Assembly (NCBI GenBank): GCA_024636555.1
Contig: JAGXGW010000066.1
Location: 1-50,067, forward strand
Direction of reading: 5' to 3'
Length of the DNA stretch: 50,067 nucleotides
Origin: Paracoccaceae bacterium
GTDB taxonomy: Bacteria > Pseudomonadota > Alphaproteobacteria > Rhodobacterales > Rhodobacteraceae
Shown in pieces: positions 28,217 through 38,482 of this stretch (position 1 is the stretch's first letter; each line of letters opens with the position of its first letter). The notes under the pieces were generated by a model. It had not been told where the DNA came from. It ran no database searches and was given only the letters and a program-made list of their open reading frames with translations. A program made the position numbers and the translations under genes.

Positions 28217-30547
28217 GTGGATTATTTGGTTCTGTCACGCGGTTCTGTGGCACGGGTTTTTCGGCAGGTTTCGGAACGCGGCTGGCTGCTTATGGGGCTG
28301 GGGGCAGCGGCTGTCCTGATCGCGCAGGGCACGTCTGACTTGCACATGTCGCTGGCCTTCGTCGCGGCGGCTGCCGTGCTGATAGCAGTTGTGGTGATCG
28401 GCTGGCTGGGCACGCGCTGGCTTGACTGGCATAACACGCGCCACATGAAGGCGGTGCGCGAGCTTGTGGCGCAGGATGTCATTGCCTCTGTGCTGTCGGA
28501 CACAACGGGCGAGATCATCTTCGGCAACGCCGCCGCGACCGAGCGGTTTGGCGACATGCAGGGTCAGACCGTTGCGGCTGCACTCAGGGTGGTGCTGGCC
28601 GATCCCGCGCCGGTACTTTTGCGGCTCAGCCGGAAAGCGGCGCTGACCGGTCATGCCACCGAGGATATCGTGATCAGGCGGGGGCATCTGCGGATCACGG
28701 TGATGCGGCTGGACAGCGGCGGCTTGCTCTGGCGGTGTCAGGATATCGCAGAGCGTTCCCATATACAGCGCCTTGCCTTGGGTGCGGATCTGCCGATGCT
28801 CACAATAGGGCGGAACGATGCCGTCCTGTCGATGAACGATGCCGCACGGCGGCTCATCGGGGAAAGGATCAAGTCACTCGACAGGCTCAGCACCGAACGG
28901 CCTCTGCAACAGGGGCATGTCCACCGGATCAGCACGTTGCACGGACAAAAATCCTGCATCGTGATCGAATCCCAGCCGACGCTGGGCCGCAGGGAGATGT
29001 ATCTGCTGCCACTGCCCGGGCATCAGGCGGCGGGACAGCAGGCTGGGACGGACCTGCATGAAGGCTGGCGCTTTTTCGATGCGCTGCCGGTGCCGCTGCT
29101 GAAACTTGATCCCGACGGTGCGGTATTGCAATCCAACCTGCCGGCCCGCGAGTTGTTGAGGTGCCGCGATACCGCGCCGCGGCGCCTGTCCGACCTGATG
29201 GAAGGGTTGGGCCGGTCCATCGCGGACTGGCTGGCCGAGGCGGCGGCGGGGCGCAGCGGGCACAACTCGGAATTCCTGCGCCTGACCCGCGCGGATACGG
29301 AGGTTTTCGTTCAGGTCACGCTGAACAAGGTGCATGATCGCGGCAAGCCCGCCCTGATCGCCGTGCTGACCGATGCGACCGAACTCAAGACCTTGGAGGC
29401 GCAGTTTGTCCAGAGTCAGAAGATGCAGGCCATTGGCGAATTGGCCGGCGGAGTCGCCCATGATTTCAACAACTTGCTGACGGCCATTTCCGGCCATTGC
29501 GACCTGCTGCTGTTGCGCCACGACCCCGGCGATCCGGAATATGGCGATCTGGTGCAGATCCATCAAAATGCCAATCGCGCGGCAGCCCTTGTGGGCCAGC
29601 TTCTGGCCTTCTCGCGCAAGCAGACCTTGCGGCCCGAGGTGCTGGACCTGCGCGATACCCTGTCGGATCTGACGCATCTGCTCAATCGTCTGGTGGGCGA
29701 GAAAATCACCCTGACACTGTCCCACGAGCCGGTGTTGCAGGCGATCCGCGCCGATAAGCGGCAATTGGAGCAGGTGCTGATGAACCTTGTGGTGAATGCG
29801 CGTGACGCGATGCTGGGCGGTGGAGAGATCCGCATCCAGACGGAGGGGCTGTTGCTGCGCGAACCGATGGAGCGGGACCGCGTAACGCTGCCGCCGGGTA
29901 ACTATGTGTCGGTTCAGGTGTCCGATCACGGGCACGGCATTCCTGCGGACAAGCTGCAAAAGGTGTTCGAGCCGTTCTACACCACCAAACGCACCGGGGA
30001 GGGGACCGGGCTTGGCCTGTCCACCGCCTACGGCATCGTCAAGCAAAGCGGCGGCTACATCTTTGTCGACAGTGTCGTGGGGCAAGGCACCTGTTTCACG
30101 CTGCTTTTTCCGGGTCATGATCTGGCACCGGCTCCGGCACATCAAAGCACAGCGGCGGCGAAGGTGCCCGCGGTGCGCCATGGAAACGGGGTTGTCCTGC
30201 TGGTGGAGGACGAGGCACCGGTGCGTGCATTCGCCTCCCGCGCCCTGCGTTTGCGCGGCTACACCGTGATCGAGGCCGATTCGGCAGAACAGGCGCTCTC
30301 GACACTTGAAGACGAGACGCTCGAGGTGGATCTGTTCGTGACCGATGTGGTCATGCCCGGCATGGACGGGCCGACATGGGTGCGCGAGGCGCTCAAACAG
30401 CGCCCCGGCGTAAGCGTTGTCTTTGTCTCCGGCCATGCGGAGGAATCCTTCGGCGATGCACAGGCCCGCATTCCGAATTCGGTTTTCCTGCCAAAGCCGT
30501 TCTCGCTCAACGATCTTACGGAGACAGTCAACAACCAGCTTCAATGA
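28217..30547 (+). CDS. cckA: Hybrid sensor histidine kinase CckA
   Basis: The 776-residue inner-membrane kinase has two membrane helices near the N-terminus (around residues 22-65) and two PAS-like regions. The HisKA domain carries the phospho-acceptor His415 in GGVAHDFNNLLTAI. The HATPase domain has NLVVNARDAM, DHGHGIP and GTGLGLSTAYG. A C-terminal receiver domain has its acceptor Asp710 in VTDVVMPGMDG. This layout matches CckA, which phosphorylates ChpT and, through it, CtrA; in Rhodobacteraceae that relay controls motility and gene transfer agents. The start is a GTG at 28217 with a poor ribosome site. Confidence 0.92.
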   Translation: MDYLVLSRGSVARVFRQVSERGWLLMGLGAAAVLIAQGTSDLHMSLAFVAAAAVLIAVVVIGWLGTRWLDWHNTRHMKAVRELVAQDVIASVLSDTTGEIIFGNAAATERFGDMQGQTVAAALRVVLADPAPVLLRLSRKAALTGHATEDIVIRRGHLRITVMRLDSGGLLWRCQDIAERSHIQRLALGADLPMLTIGRNDAVLSMNDAARRLIGERIKSLDRLSTERPLQQGHVHRISTLHGQKSCIVIESQPTLGRREMYLLPLPGHQAAGQQAGTDLHEGWRFFDALPVPLLKLDPDGAVLQSNLPARELLRCRDTAPRRLSDLMEGLGRSIADWLAEAAAGRSGHNSEFLRLTRADTEVFVQVTLNKVHDRGKPALIAVLTDATELKTLEAQFVQSQKMQAIGELAGGVAHDFNNLLTAISGHCDLLLLRHDPGDPEYGDLVQIHQNANRAAALVGQLLAFSRKQTLRPEVLDLRDTLSDLTHLLNRLVGEKITLTLSHEPVLQAIRADKRQLEQVLMNLVVNARDAMLGGGEIRIQTEGLLLREPMERDRVTLPPGNYVSVQVSDHGHGIPADKLQKVFEPFYTTKRTGEGTGLGLSTAYGIVKQSGGYIFVDSVVGQGTCFTLLFPGHDLAPAPAHQSTAAAKVPAVRHGNGVVLLVEDEAPVRAFASRALRLRGYTVIEADSAEQALSTLEDETLEVDLFVTDVVMPGMDGPTWVREALKQRPGVSVVFVSGHAEESFGDAQARIPNSVFLPKPFSLNDLTETVNNQLQ

Positions 30548-30568
30548 CATAAGGCGCAGCGGCCGGCC

Positions 30569-31180
30569 TCATCCCGCACTGCGCCGGGGAATCGATTCCC
30601 ACAGCGCGAAATCCTCGGCAAATTTGCGACGAAGCCGCTTTTCGATCCCGGGCGACAGTTCCAGATCCATCGCGGGGGAGACATTGCTGCGGGCAAGCGT
30701 GATCTGCATATCCAGCCGCTCTTGCAGAAATGCCAACAGCGCCGGCTGATCCTCGTAGCGGAACAGATGGGTGACTGCCGTGCCATTGGGACGCGGCTCC
30801 AGAAACTTGGCCTGACTGCCCACATTGGCAAAACCGGCGGCGTCGCCCTCGATATAGGCGGCGACGAAATCGTCGAAACTCACGTCGAAGGTCGCCTGCG
30901 GTTTGCCCTTCATAAAAGGCCGCCGCCGGAAACGGTACCAGCTTCCCAGCCAGCTTACCGGCTCGCGCATGACAGCCAGGGTCTCGATTCCGTCGGTCTT
31001 GCAGGCTTTTTCGAACATGGGCCGGAAGAATCGGTTGTAGCGGTAAAGCGGCGCATGTTTGAGCTCGGGCGGGTCCAGGACCGCGATCGCGGCATGGGGC
31101 GCAAGAGCGGTTTCCCAAGCGGTCGTTCCGGTCTTGGGAACAGACAGAAATACCAGACCTTGCTTCCAGAACACCAGCAT
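30569..31180 (-). CDS. Sulfotransferase-family protein
   Basis: The 203-residue protein begins with a hydrophobic strand followed by the PAPS 5'-phosphosulfate loop-like SVPKTGTTAWETAL. It also has VMREPVSWLGSWYRFRRR, which resembles the 3'-phosphate-binding segment of sulfotransferases. It is shorter than many family members. The ATG at 31180 follows GGAGG by six bases; the ATG at 31192 overlaps that ribosome site and is less likely. The acceptor is unknown; related roseobacter proteins may modify cell-surface glycans. It is convergent with cckA and divergent from recA. Confidence 0.75.
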   Translation of the reverse strand: MLVFWKQGLVFLSVPKTGTTAWETALAPHAAIAVLDPPELKHAPLYRYNRFFRPMFEKACKTDGIETLAVMREPVSWLGSWYRFRRRPFMKGKPQATFDVSFDDFVAAYIEGDAAGFANVGSQAKFLEPRPNGTAVTHLFRYEDQPALLAFLQERLDMQITLARSNVSPAMDLELSPGIEKRLRRKFAEDFALWESIPRRSAG

Positions 31181-31280
31181 CACACCCTCCATTCTGCGAA
31201 ACCACAGAAGCCAACCCTAATCTAAATCAATCCTTAACCTGTTTAGGCCAAGTTGGAACCACAAAGAAATATCTTGAAAT

Positions 31281-31325
31281 GTTCCTGTTTTGATCTCATA
31301 ACGGAAACAAGAACAGGACAGGAAC
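31281..31325 (+). promoter_or_regulatory. recA: LexA (SOS) box upstream of recA
   Basis: GAAC-AGGACAG-GAAC (31311-31325) is a perfect GAAC-N7-GAAC, the complement of the GTTC-N7-GTTC LexA box known from Rhodobacter and other alphaproteobacteria. A second, imperfect site GTTC-CTGTTTT-GATC lies at 31281-31295. The perfect site ends 52 bases before the recA start. Confidence 0.88.
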
Positions 31326-31377
31326 ACAAGGCAATCATTGCCGCCCGAGACCGGGTGTGGAATAAGGGGTCAGAACA

Positions 31378-32454
<1,077 letters not shown>

Positions 32455-32477
32455 TCCAGACGCAGATGTGATGTGAG

Positions 32478-32510
32478 GGCCCGCCGGCATTGGCGGGCCT
32501 TTTCATTTTG
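32478..32510 (+). terminator. Intrinsic terminator after recA
   Basis: GGCCCGCC (32478-32485) and GGCGGGCC (32492-32499) form a perfect 8-bp stem with a 6-base loop followed by TTTTCATTTT. This is a classic rho-independent terminator 24 bases after the recA stop. Confidence 0.92.
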
Positions 32511-32599
32511 CGACACCCTTGTGGCGATGCGGCGGTGGACAGGCCCGCGCCTGACCGCTACATCAGCGCGAACACTGAACTTCCCCGGAAAGTCTGCAT

Positions 32600-35260
32600 A
32601 TGCCCACGCTGAATGATATCCGATCAACCTTCCTGACCTATTTCGCCAAACAGGGGCACGAGGTTGTTCCCTCCAGCCCGCTGGTGCCGCGCAACGATCC
32701 GACCCTGATGTTTGCCAATTCGGGGATGGTGCAGTTCAAGAACCTCTTCACCGGGGTCGAACACCGCGACTATACCCGCGCCACGACAGCGCAGAAATGT
32801 GTGCGCGCGGGCGGTAAGCATAACGATCTGGACAATGTCGGCTATACTGCGCGGCACCATACATTCTTCGAGATGCTGGGGAATTTCAGCTTCGGCGATT
32901 ACTTCAAATCCGAGGCGATTCCCTTTGCATGGGAATTGCTGACCAAGGAATTCGACATTCCCAAGGATCGCCTGTTGGTCACCGTCTACCACACGGATGA
33001 CGAGGCGGCGAATATCTGGAAAAAAGTGGCGGGTCTGTCCGATGACCGGATCATCCGCATTCCCACCAATGACAATTTCTGGATGATGGGGCCGACCGGC
33101 CCTTGCGGTCCTTGCACGGAGATTTTCTTTGATCACGGCGATCACATCTGGGGCGGGCCTCCCGGCAGCCCCGAGGAGGATGGAGACCGTTTTGTCGAGA
33201 TATGGAACCTCGTTTTCATGCAATATGAGCAGTTCGAGGATGGCAGCCGCCGCGAACTGGCCGCGCAATCCATCGATACCGGCATGGGGATCGAGCGGGT
33301 CGCGGCGTTGTTGCAGGGCACCAACGACAATTACGCGACCGATCTGATCCGCAGCCTGATCGAGGCCAGCGCGCATGCCACCTCCACCGATCCGGACGGT
33401 CCGGGCAAGACGCATCACCGCGTGATCGCGGACCATCTGCGCTCGACCTCGTTCCTGATCGCGGATGGCGTCATGCCCTCCAACGACGGGCGCGGCTATG
33501 TCTTGCGCCGGATCATGCGGCGCGCGATGCGCCACGCGCATCTTTTGGGGGCCAAAGACCCTGTGATGCACCAGTTGGTGCCGGCGCTGGTGCGCCAGAT
33601 GGGGGCGGCCTATCCCGAACTCAGCCGCGCGCAGGCCCTGATCGAGGAGACGCTCCGGCTGGAGGAATCGCGCTTCAAACAGACGCTGGATCGCGGTTTG
33701 CGCCTGCTGGATGACGAACTGGCCGGCTTGCCGGAGGATGCGGCCCTGCCCGGCGCGGCGGCGTTCAAGCTTTATGACACATTCGGCTTCCCGCTCGATC
33801 TGACGCAAGATGCCCTGCGCGAGAAGGGCCGCAGCGTCGATACCGCCGGTTTCGACACGGCCATGGCCGAGCAGAAGGCCAAGGCCCGCGCGGCATGGTC
33901 CGGCAGCGGCGAGGCGGCGGATGCCACCGTCTGGTATGACATCGCCGAGGCGCATGGCGCGACGGATTTTCTGGGTTATGATACCGAGACCGCCGAGGGT
34001 CAGGTCATGGCGCTGGTGCGTGAAGGTGCGCAGGTAGGTGCGGCCAAGGCGGGTGAAACCGTCCAGATCGTGATGAACCAGACGCCGTTTTATGCCGAAA
34101 GCGGCGGTCAGGTTGGCGATACCGGATATCTGCGCGGGCAGGGGCTACTGGTGCAGATCACCGATACACGCAAATCCGCTGGCGTTTTCATCCATTTCGG
34201 CACTGTGCTGGAGGGCGAGATTGCCGTGGGCAGTCATGGCGCGTTGGAGGTGGATCACACCCGCCGCGCCGCAATCCGCGCGCATCACTCGGCTACGCAT
34301 CTGCTGCACGAGGCGCTGCGCGAAACGCTGGGCGATCATGTGGCGCAGCGCGGATCGCTGAATGCGCCGGACAGGTTGCGGTTCGATTTCAGCCATTCCA
34401 AGGCGCTGACGCCGGCCGAACTGGCCCGGATAAGCGCCGAGGTGAACACCTATATCCGTCAGAACAGCCCTGTCGAGACGCGGATCATGACGCCGGACGA
34501 TGCCCGTGCCATCGGCGCGCAGGCCCTGTTCGGCGAGAAATATGGGGACGAGGTGCGTGTTGTGTCGATGGGGCGCGCCGATACCGGCAAGGGCCTTGAT
34601 GGCAAGACATGGTCGATCGAGCTGTGCGGCGGCACCCATGTGGCGCGGACCGGCGATATCGGGGCCTGCGTGATCCTTGGCGACAGCGCCTCCAGCGCCG
34701 GTGTCCGGCGGATCGAGGCGCTGACCGGCGAGACCGCGATGGCGCATATCCACGCCGAGGCGCAGCGTCTGGCACAGGTGAGCGAGGCGCTCAAGGCCCA
34801 ACCCGCTGATCTGGCCGAACGTGTGCGCGCGCTGCTGGACGAGCGGCGTGCGTTGTCCAACGAGGTGGCGCAACTGCGCCGCGAATTGGCCATGGCAGGT
34901 GGATCAGGCTCCGGCGCGGCGCAGGAGGTCAAGACGATCAACGGTGTGCCATTCATCGCACAGGTGATGGCGGGCGTGTCGGGCAAGGATCTGCCCGCGC
35001 TGATCGACGAGCATAAACAACGGCTTGGATCGGGTGCTGTGCTGCTGATCGCGGATGCGGATGGCAAGGCAGCCGTGGCGGCGGGCGTGACAGCGGACCT
35101 GACCGGACGGGTCTCGGCGGTCGATATGGTGCGGGCGGCTGTGGCCGAGCTTGGTGGCAAGGGCGGCGGCGGAAGGCCGGATATGGCGCAGGGCGGTGGC
35201 GCGGATGCGTCAAATGCCTCCGGCGCGATTGCAGCGGTCGAGAGCCTGCTGGGCAGTTGA
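32600..35260 (+). CDS. alaS: Alanine--tRNA ligase
   Basis: The 886-residue AlaRS charges tRNA-Ala. The catalytic domain starts [20 protein letters not shown], with [23 protein letters not shown]. Further hallmarks follow: the [17 protein letters not shown] segment, the editing-domain zinc motif [13 protein letters not shown], the [15 protein letters not shown] motif and a C-terminal DHHA1-type domain with Gly-rich segments. The length is standard. The reading frame directly after its TGA stop is open and encodes a DUF1330 protein in the same frame. Confidence 0.98.
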   Translation: MPTLNDIRSTFLTYFAKQGHEVVPSSPLVPRNDPTLMFANSGMVQFKNLFTGVEHRDYTRATTAQKCVRAGGKHNDLDNVGYTARHHTFFEMLGNFSFGDYFKSEAIPFAWELLTKEFDIPKDRLLVTVYHTDDEAANIWKKVAGLSDDRIIRIPTNDNFWMMGPTGPCGPCTEIFFDHGDHIWGGPPGSPEEDGDRFVEIWNLVFMQYEQFEDGSRRELAAQSIDTGMGIERVAALLQGTNDNYATDLIRSLIEASAHATSTDPDGPGKTHHRVIADHLRSTSFLIADGVMPSNDGRGYVLRRIMRRAMRHAHLLGAKDPVMHQLVPALVRQMGAAYPELSRAQALIEETLRLEESRFKQTLDRGLRLLDDELAGLPEDAALPGAAAFKLYDTFGFPLDLTQDALREKGRSVDTAGFDTAMAEQKAKARAAWSGSGEAADATVWYDIAEAHGATDFLGYDTETAEGQVMALVREGAQVGAAKAGETVQIVMNQTPFYAESGGQVGDTGYLRGQGLLVQITDTRKSAGVFIHFGTVLEGEIAVGSHGALEVDHTRRAAIRAHHSATHLLHEALRETLGDHVAQRGSLNAPDRLRFDFSHSKALTPAELARISAEVNTYIRQNSPVETRIMTPDDARAIGAQALFGEKYGDEVRVVSMGRADTGKGLDGKTWSIELCGGTHVARTGDIGACVILGDSASSAGVRRIEALTGETAMAHIHAEAQRLAQVSEALKAQPADLAERVRALLDERRALSNEVAQLRRELAMAGGSGSGAAQEVKTINGVPFIAQVMAGVSGKDLPALIDEHKQRLGSGAVLLIADADGKAAVAAGVTADLTGRVSAVDMVRAAVAELGGKGGGGRPDMAQGGGADASNASGAIAAVESLLGS

Positions 35261-35272
35261 AGGAAGACGGAC

Positions 35273-35557
35273 ATCACAGCCTATATCATCGCGCGGATCG
35301 ACGTGAGCGATCTTGAGGATTACAAAAACTATGCCAGCCAGACCGTCGCGCTGGCCGAAGCGGCGGGCGGCACCTTTCTGGTCAAGGGCGGAGCCATGAC
35401 GCAGGTGGAGGGCAGCGGGCCGGACCGGCACGTGCTGATCAGCTTTCCAAGCCGCGAACAGGCGTTGGAATGGTATCATTCGCCGGAATATCAGGCGATC
35501 CTGCCGATTGCCCTGCGCAGCAGCACCCGCGATCTGGTGATCGTGGATGGCGTGTAA
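35273..35557 (+). CDS. DUF1330 family protein, copy 1, with a non-canonical start (ATC)
   Basis: The frame encodes a DUF1330 (dimeric alpha-beta barrel) protein of about 94 residues. Homology begins at ITAYIIARIDVSDLEDYKNYA, which lines up residue for residue with MSALWIAHVTVTDPEAYARYA of the next gene. The codon aligned with the paralogue's ATG is ATC at 35273, eight bases after an AGGA ribosome site. The only codons before it in frame are AGG-AAG-ACG-GAC following the alaS TGA. The first canonical start downstream is a GTG at 35303, which would delete the first beta strand. The conserved YHSPEYQ motif is intact. The function of DUF1330 proteins is unknown; some related barrels bind small molecules. 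ATC initiation, a mutation or a sequencing error are the options. Confidence 0.75.
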   Translation: MTAYIIARIDVSDLEDYKNYASQTVALAEAAGGTFLVKGGAMTQVEGSGPDRHVLISFPSREQALEWYHSPEYQAILPIALRSSTRDLVIVDGV

Positions 35558-35577
35558 CACACTGAAAGGACAAAGAA

Positions 35578-35865
35578 ATGAGCGCACTCTGGATCGCCCA
35601 CGTGACCGTGACAGACCCCGAGGCCTATGCCCGTTACGCGGAACTCGCCGGGCCTGCGATTGCCAAGCACGGCGGCGTGTTCATCGCGCGTGGCGGGCGT
35701 TTCGTGCAGCTCGAGGGCAAGGAGCGGCCCCGCAACGTGGTGGCGCGCTTTGAATCGGTCGAGGCGGCAGAAGCCTGCTACCACTCGCCCGAATATCAGG
35801 AAGCGTTGAGCCATGCGCGCGGCGCGTCCGAGCGGGAATTGCTGATCGTCGAGATCACCGAGTAG
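35578..35865 (+). CDS. DUF1330 family protein, copy 2
   Basis: This 95-residue protein is a full-length DUF1330 member starting MSALWIAHVTVTDPEAYARYA, with the conserved CYHSPEYQEAL motif and a final ELLIVEI strand. AAAGGA lies 8 bases upstream of the ATG. It is a diverged tandem paralogue of the preceding gene, 20 bases away, so the two are likely co-transcribed after alaS and may form a heterodimer. The fold is that of dimeric ferredoxin-like barrels. No enzymatic function is known. Confidence 0.85.
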   Translation: MSALWIAHVTVTDPEAYARYAELAGPAIAKHGGVFIARGGRFVQLEGKERPRNVVARFESVEAAEACYHSPEYQEALSHARGASERELLIVEITE

Positions 35866-35962
35866 GCAATCTGTTTCAGCGTACTGACCGAGGACAGTCG
35901 CAGACTGGATCGAGGCGCGCGTCAGGCTAGATCCTGGGGTAACTCTTCCGGTCGGGGTTCTG

Positions 35963-36514
35963 ATGCGCGCTTTTCTGTTTTTCTGTCTCCTCCTGTTGAT
36001 CCCGACATCGCTGTTGGCCAATGATTGGGAGGCGTTGCGCCAACCCGGCGCGATTGCACTGATGCGTCACGCGCTGGCACCGGGCACGGGCGATCCCGCC
36101 TCTTTCCGGCTTGAGGATTGCACAACCCAGCGCAATCTGAACGCGCAGGGCCGCGCTCAGGCGCGGCGGATCGGCGCGGCCCTGCGCGAACAGGGCATCG
36201 TATTCGATCACATCTGGTCCAGCGGCTGGTGTCGGGCGCGCGAGACGGCGGAATTGATGCAGATGGGGCCTGTGCAGGTCACCCCCTCATTGCATTCGTT
36301 TTTTGCAGGGCGTGGCAACCGGCAGGCGCAAACAAAGTCCACGCGGGAGGCGCTGTCCGCTGTGGCGGATGGCGTACGGGTGCTTATGGTGACCCATCAA
36401 GTCAATATCACCGCCTTGACGGGCGAATTTGCAGCATCGGGCGAGATCATCGTGGCGCGGGTGGCCGCAGATGGCAGCCTTGAGGTGACAGGGCGCGTGA
36501 ACATCGCGCCCTGA
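35963..36514 (+). CDS. Exported histidine phosphatase family protein
   Basis: The 183-residue protein starts with a clear signal peptide (MRAFLFFCLLLLIPTSLLA). The catalytic motif follows as ALMRHALAPGTGD, an RHA variant of the phosphohistidine RHG motif. DHIWSSGWCRARETAELM is the usual mid-domain segment, and VMVTHQVNIT holds the second catalytic His. It is short for the family and resembles the SixA-like periplasmic phosphatases. The substrate is unknown. It is convergent with typA. Confidence 0.82.
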   Translation: MRAFLFFCLLLLIPTSLLANDWEALRQPGAIALMRHALAPGTGDPASFRLEDCTTQRNLNAQGRAQARRIGAALREQGIVFDHIWSSGWCRARETAELMQMGPVQVTPSLHSFFAGRGNRQAQTKSTREALSAVADGVRVLMVTHQVNITALTGEFAASGEIIVARVAADGSLEVTGRVNIAP

Positions 36515-36535
36515 CCATGTTTACCGATCAGCCGA

Positions 36536-38356
36536 TCAGGCCGAGCGCGACTGCTTCTTGCGCTCATGCGGATCGAGATAGCGCTTGCGCAGACGGATCG
36601 AGTTCGGTGTGACCTCGACCAGTTCGTCATCGTCGACATAGGCAATCGCCTGTTCCAGCGACATCGTGATCGGCGTTGTCAAACGCACCGCCTCGTCCGT
36701 GCCAGAGGCGCGCACGTTGGTCAGTTTCTTGCCCTTGAGCGGGTTCACTTCCAGATCGTTGTCGCGGCTGTGCTCGCCGATGATCATGCCGGTGTAGACA
36801 TCGGCCTGCGCGCCGATGAACATGCGGCCCCGCTCTTCGAGGTTCCACAAGGCATAGGCGACCGAGGTGCCGTTCTCCATCGAGATCAGCACGCCTGCGC
36901 GCCGTCCGGGGATCGGGCCTTTATGCGGTGCCCATGTGTGGAACACGCGGTTCAGCACGCCTGTGCCGCGCGTATCTGTCAGGAATTCGCCATGATAACC
37001 GATCAGGCCACGCGACGGCACATGCGCGATGATGCGAGTCTTGCCGACACCTGCGGGTTTCATCTCGACCAGTTCGCCCTTGCGGGTGCCGGTGACTTTC
37101 TCGATCACGGCGCCGGAATACTCGTCATCCACATCAATGGTGACTTCCTCGATCGGCTCCAGACGCTCGCCATCCGGGCCTTCGCGGAAAACCACCTGCG
37201 GGCGCGAGATGCTGAGCTCGAAACCCTCGCGGCGCATGTTCTCGATGAGAACGCCCATCTGCAATTCGCCGCGTCCGGCCACTTCGAAAGCCTCGCCGCC
37301 GGGCGTGTCGGTGATCTTGATGGCGACGTTGGATTCCGCCTCTTTCATCAGACGCTCGCGGATCACGCGGGACTGCACCTTCTTGCCTTCGCGGCCTGCC
37401 AGCGGGCTGTCGTTGATGCCGAAGGTCACGGTGATCGTCGGCGGATCGATAGGCTGCGAGGGCAGCGGCACATCCACGGCCAGCGCACAGATCGTATCGG
37501 CCACGGTCGCTTTCGACATGCCGGCAAGGCTGACGATGTCACCGGCAATCGCCTCGTCGATATCCTGCTGTCCCAGACCACGGAACGCCTGTACGCGGGT
37601 GACGCGGAACTGTTCGATCTTCTGGCCGATGCGCGAGAGCGCCTGCACGGTTGCGCCCACCTTGAGACGGCCCGATTCGACACGGCCTGTCAGGATGCGG
37701 CCCACGAACGGATCGGACCCCAATGTGGTGGCCAGCATGCGGAACGGCTCGTCGGCCTGTTTTTGCTGCTTGGGTGCGGGCACATGGTTCACGATCAGGT
37801 TGAACAGCGCCGACAGGTCCTTGCGCGGACCGTCAATGTTCGTATCGGCCCAGCCGTTGATGCCGGAGGCATAGATATGCGGGAAATCGAGCTGGTCGTC
37901 ATTCGCGCCGAGATTGGCGAAAAGATCAAAGCACTCGTCCAGCGCGCGATCCACATCCGCAGCGGGTTTGTCGACCTTGTTCAGCACCACAATCGGGCGC
38001 AGGCCAAGCGCAAGTGCCTTGGCTGTCACGAATTTTGTCTGGGGCATCGGGCCTTCGGCCGCATCGACCAGCAGGCAGACACCGTCAACCATCGACAGGA
38101 TACGCTCCACCTCGCCGCCGAAGTCGGCGTGGCCGGGCGTGTCCACGATATTGATCCGCGTGCCTTTCCATTCGACCGAGGTGTTCTTGGCAAGGATGGT
38201 GATGCCGCGCTCGCGTTCCAGATCGTTGCTGTCCATGGCGCGTTCGGTCGTCGCCTGGTTCTCTCGATAGGTACCGGATTGCTTGAGCAGTTCGTCCACC
38301 AGCGTTGTTTTGCCGTGGTCAACATGCGCGATGATGGCGATATTTCGCAGGTCCAT
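36536..38356 (-). CDS. typA: Translational GTPase TypA/BipA
   Basis: The 606-residue ribosome-binding GTPase has G1 AHVDHGKTT, the switch region RERGITI, G3 DTPGHADFGGE and G4 NKVDKP, then EF-G-like domains and the TypA-specific C-terminal region (around GLIGYHGEFLTDTRGTG and AYALWNLEERGRMFIG). BipA proteins act in ribosome assembly and stress adaptation. The ATG at 38356 follows AAAGGACAG with good spacing; the longer frame upstream is not homologous. Its single gene unit lies between a convergent phosphatase gene and the M50 protease gene. Confidence 0.97.
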   Translation of the reverse strand: MDLRNIAIIAHVDHGKTTLVDELLKQSGTYRENQATTERAMDSNDLERERGITILAKNTSVEWKGTRINIVDTPGHADFGGEVERILSMVDGVCLLVDAAEGPMPQTKFVTAKALALGLRPIVVLNKVDKPAADVDRALDECFDLFANLGANDDQLDFPHIYASGINGWADTNIDGPRKDLSALFNLIVNHVPAPKQQKQADEPFRMLATTLGSDPFVGRILTGRVESGRLKVGATVQALSRIGQKIEQFRVTRVQAFRGLGQQDIDEAIAGDIVSLAGMSKATVADTICALAVDVPLPSQPIDPPTITVTFGINDSPLAGREGKKVQSRVIRERLMKEAESNVAIKITDTPGGEAFEVAGRGELQMGVLIENMRREGFELSISRPQVVFREGPDGERLEPIEEVTIDVDDEYSGAVIEKVTGTRKGELVEMKPAGVGKTRIIAHVPSRGLIGYHGEFLTDTRGTGVLNRVFHTWAPHKGPIPGRRAGVLISMENGTSVAYALWNLEERGRMFIGAQADVYTGMIIGEHSRDNDLEVNPLKGKKLTNVRASGTDEAVRLTTPITMSLEQAIAYVDDDELVEVTPNSIRLRKRYLDPHERKKQSRSA

Positions 38357-38482
38357 TGTCTGTCCTTTGGGGGGTGTTTGGCCGCGAGGTATAACGCATT
38401 TGCAAAAAAGGCCAGAGTCAAAGGGCCGCAGCACCCGATTGCGCGGCGTTTTTTCTGCATTGCGGCACGAATGTCCGGCCCG

